NCBI GenBank assembly: GCA_030752795.1
Contig: JASMDM010000019.1
Location: 1-64,000, forward strand
Direction of reading: 5' to 3'
DNA from: SAR202 cluster bacterium
GTDB taxonomy: Bacteria; Chloroflexota; Dehalococcoidia; Lucifugimonadales; UBA1123
Length of the DNA: 64,000 nucleotides
In this document: one piece after another, positions 62,437-64,000 of the stretch
Layout: the number at the start of each line of letters is the position of its first letter
Position numbering within the stretch: the stretch's first letter is position 1
Notes under the pieces: generated by a model
What the model saw: only the letters and a program-made list of their open reading frames with translations
What the model was told of the DNA's origin: nothing
Databases searched by the model: none
Program-made: the position numbers and the translations under genes

Positions 62437-63650
62437 AGCACAACCCGGTCACGGCGTAGCTCGTCGAGCTCGTCGGCATTGAGGCGGCCGAGCTCGGTGA
62501 AGATCTGGTCGGTATGCTCGCCATAAAGCGGAGCACGTTCGAGTTCGACCGGAGAGTCGGAGAGTCGGACAGGGCAGCCGATCATCGCGTATTCGCCGCG
62601 CTTCGGATGCTGGACGTCTGAGACGGTCTTGCGTTCCCGTAAATGGGCGTTGTCGAGCACTTCGGCTGTGTTCAACACCGCGCCGCACGGGACGCCCTCG
62701 GAAGCAAACGCTTTCATGACCGCATGTTTGTCTCGACTCGCGGCCCACTCTGCGACGATGCCGGCCAGCTCTTCGGCGCTGTTTGCGCGGTCGTCCGGTG
62801 AGGCGAAGCGCGGGTCGTCGAGCAGGTCCTCGCGGCCGATCGCGTGCATGCCAGCGGCGAACATTCCGGGGTTGTCCGGCGGCATCGTGAGGTAGACGTA
62901 GTCGTCGGGACCGCCGGGGGCGCAGGCGAACAGACCTCCGACCGAGTCCGGACGACGTCCCTCGTGGCTCGTTTGCCTCGGCTCAGGCGTGCCGTCGGTG
63001 AGCGTGCCGGTGAACCGGACGCGCGTCAGGTTAAGCACGGCCTCTTGCATCGCGACCTCGACCATCTGCCCGGTTCCGGTCGACGCTCGCTGCACGATGG
63101 CCGCCAGGATGCCGATCGCCATGTGCATCCCGGTGCCCGAGTCGCCGACGCCCGCGCCGTGCATCGCCGGAGGCCGGTCGTCGAAGCCGGTGCAGCTCAG
63201 AGCGCCGCTCGTGGCCTGCGCGACCTGCTCGAAGCACTTGTAGTCGGAGTACGGGCCGTAGCCGCCGAATCCTTTGACCGACGCGTAGATCAATCGAGGA
63301 TTGATCGCCTTTAGGTCTTCGTAGCCGAGGCCGAGACGATCCATCGCGCCCGGTCCTCTGTTCTCGACCATCACGTCGGCTTCGCGGATCAGGGTCTTGA
63401 AAAGGTCTATGCCGCGTTGATCACGGAGGTTGAGCGTGGTGCTCTTCTTGTTGTTGTTGAGGAGCAGGTAGAAGTAACTGTCGAGATCGGGGTCGTCCCG
63501 GCGCAGCCATCGAGAGCGGTCCCCACGACCGTCGGCCATCTCGATCTTGATGACCTCCGCGCCGAGCCAGGCGAGCATTTGAGTACAAGACGGCCCCGCC
63601 TGGTCGTGGGTCATATCGATAACGCGGATGCCGTCAAGTGCCTTGCTCAT
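62433..63650 (-). CDS. CaiB/BaiF CoA-transferase family protein (formyl-CoA:oxalate CoA-transferase-like)
   Basis: 405 residues. IDMTHDQAGPSCTQMLAWLGAEVIKIE is the Frc-type N-terminus. VENRGPGAMDRLGLGYEDL and the catalytic-Asp segment GVGDSGTGMHMAIGIL follow, as does LDNAHLRERKTV. The enzyme moves CoA between carboxylic acids through an Asp-CoA intermediate. The strong match to formyl-CoA transferase suggests an oxalate-like acid as acceptor, but no oxalyl-CoA decarboxylase is adjacent. Start ATG with GGAG upstream. CaiB/BaiF expansions are typical of SAR202. Confidence 0.92.
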   Translation of the reverse strand: MSKALDGIRVIDMTHDQAGPSCTQMLAWLGAEVIKIEMADGRGDRSRWLRRDDPDLDSYFYLLLNNNKKSTTLNLRDQRGIDLFKTLIREADVMVENRGPGAMDRLGLGYEDLKAINPRLIYASVKGFGGYGPYSDYKCFEQVAQATSGALSCTGFDDRPPAMHGAGVGDSGTGMHMAIGILAAIVQRASTGTGQMVEVAMQEAVLNLTRVRFTGTLTDGTPEPRQTSHEGRRPDSVGGLFACAPGGPDDYVYLTMPPDNPGMFAAGMHAIGREDLLDDPRFASPDDRANSAEELAGIVAEWAASRDKHAVMKAFASEGVPCGAVLNTAEVLDNAHLRERKTVSDVQHPKRGEYAMIGCPVRLSDSPVELERAPLYGEHTDQIFTELGRLNADELDELRRDRVVL

Positions 63651-63746
63651 TGGTTCTCCTTCGTACTTCCATATTCACGGGTTCTCGATAGGTCCTGGAT
63701 CGAGACGGTTCTGATTGGCACCACTCGATAAAACGCGCCACGGGCG

Positions 63747-64000
63747 TCAGGTCGATGGAACGTGCGCGGGCAGGCCGTCCTTAAGTGCTCGTATGTGTTC
63801 CGGCGTCGTGCCGCAGCACCCTCCGATGACCTGAACGCCCATCCGGACCCACTTCTGCGCTTCGACAAGGTAGTCTTCCGGCGACATGATGTCCTTGAAC
63901 TGCCAGTTCGGCATTACGAACCCGCCCGAATGTGGGAATGAGCCCAAAGGACCCTTCCACCGATCTCCGACCACGTTCAACACGGGAACTGTGTCATCGA
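63747..64000 (-). CDS. Homocysteine S-methyltransferase, 3' end (partial)
   Basis: The frame stays open to the window edge; the gene starts beyond 64000. The visible ~84 C-terminal residues include NVVGDRWKGPLGSFPHSGGF and VQVIGGCCGTTPEHIRALK. The paired cysteines of GGCCGTTPEH are zinc ligands of the pterin-independent homocysteine S-methyltransferase (BHMT/MmuM) family; the first zinc Cys would be upstream and out of view. It transfers a methyl group from a betaine or S-methylmethionine-type donor to homocysteine. Confidence 0.85.
   Translation of the reverse strand, partial: DDTVPVLNVVGDRWKGPLGSFPHSGGFVMPNWQFKDIMSPEDYLVEAQKWVRMGVQVIGGCCGTTPEHIRALKDGLPAHVPST

Overview
The window is a roughly 60% GC bacterial fragment, densely coding on both strands, with mostly strong GGAGG-type ribosome binding sites and occasional GTG/TTG starts. 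No rRNA, tRNA, CRISPR array or transposase was seen. The gene content (enolase-superfamily enzyme, CaiB/BaiF CoA-transferase, FAD-linked oxidases, amidohydrolases, acetamidase, many MFS carriers, recurrent REP-like intergenic palindromes) looks most like an uncultivated Chloroflexota of the SAR202/Dehalococcoidia type. That placement is inference: no marker gene here proves it.

Layout. 1-3.8 kb: a broken gene with a C-terminal membrane anchor, then a GrdB-like selenoprotein read through an in-frame TGA with a bacterial SECIS-type hairpin, overlapping a GrdE-like partner. 3.9-8.2 kb (minus): a three-gene catabolic operon (enolase superfamily, IolD/acetolactate-synthase-like ThDP enzyme, Gfo/Idh/MocA dehydrogenase). 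8.6-14.4 kb: an interrupted methyltransferase, a small membrane protein, a nucleotide-sugar epimerase and a Wzy/O-antigen-ligase-like protein. 14.5-16.6 kb: PiT phosphate transporter, its DUF47 partner and a stand-alone Lrp-type RAM domain. 16.8-26.7 kb (minus): two related MFS exporters, a DAO-family oxidase, an RND pump, a remnant of an Ap4A phosphorylase, a nitroreductase and an acetamidase next to a heptanucleotide repeat. 27-30 kb: two tandemly duplicated lipoproteins. 30-41 kb: frameshifted methyltransferase, transketolase-like enzyme, frameshifted serine hydrolase, two amidohydrolases, a quinone oxidoreductase and an AGPS-like flavoenzyme. 41-46 kb: a FAD/Fe-S D-2-hydroxyacid dehydrogenase, a GreA fused to a recombinase-like domain and an Lrp regulator with a readable promoter. 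46.5-52 kb: SRPBCC protein, RACo-like [2Fe-2S]/ASKHA protein, CtBP-like dehydrogenase, PspA-like protein and two paralogous membrane proteins.

The clearest functional unit is 52-58 kb (minus): sigma70-type promoter, TPP riboswitch, intrinsic terminator, then ThiZ-ThiX-ThiY ABC importer, a Cys-less TenA, a 47-residue basic protein, ThiD and an ornithine cyclodeaminase homologue. This reads as a thiamine-pyrimidine salvage operon. After it come a SEC-C mini-protein, a DEAD-box helicase, a frameshifted deaminase, an MFS carrier, a frameshifted carboxymuconolactone-decarboxylase-like gene, a formyl-CoA-transferase-like gene and the 3' end of a homocysteine S-methyltransferase cut by the window edge.

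At least seven otherwise well-conserved genes carry a single frameshift or nonsense codon. Either the underlying sequence has indel/substitution errors or the genome is decaying; reads would be needed to tell. The most unusual items are the selenocysteine GrdB/GrdE-like pair (whose GrdE lacks the expected pyruvoyl-forming segment), the recombinase-domain/GreA fusion, and the pyrimidine-salvage operon with its new small ORF.
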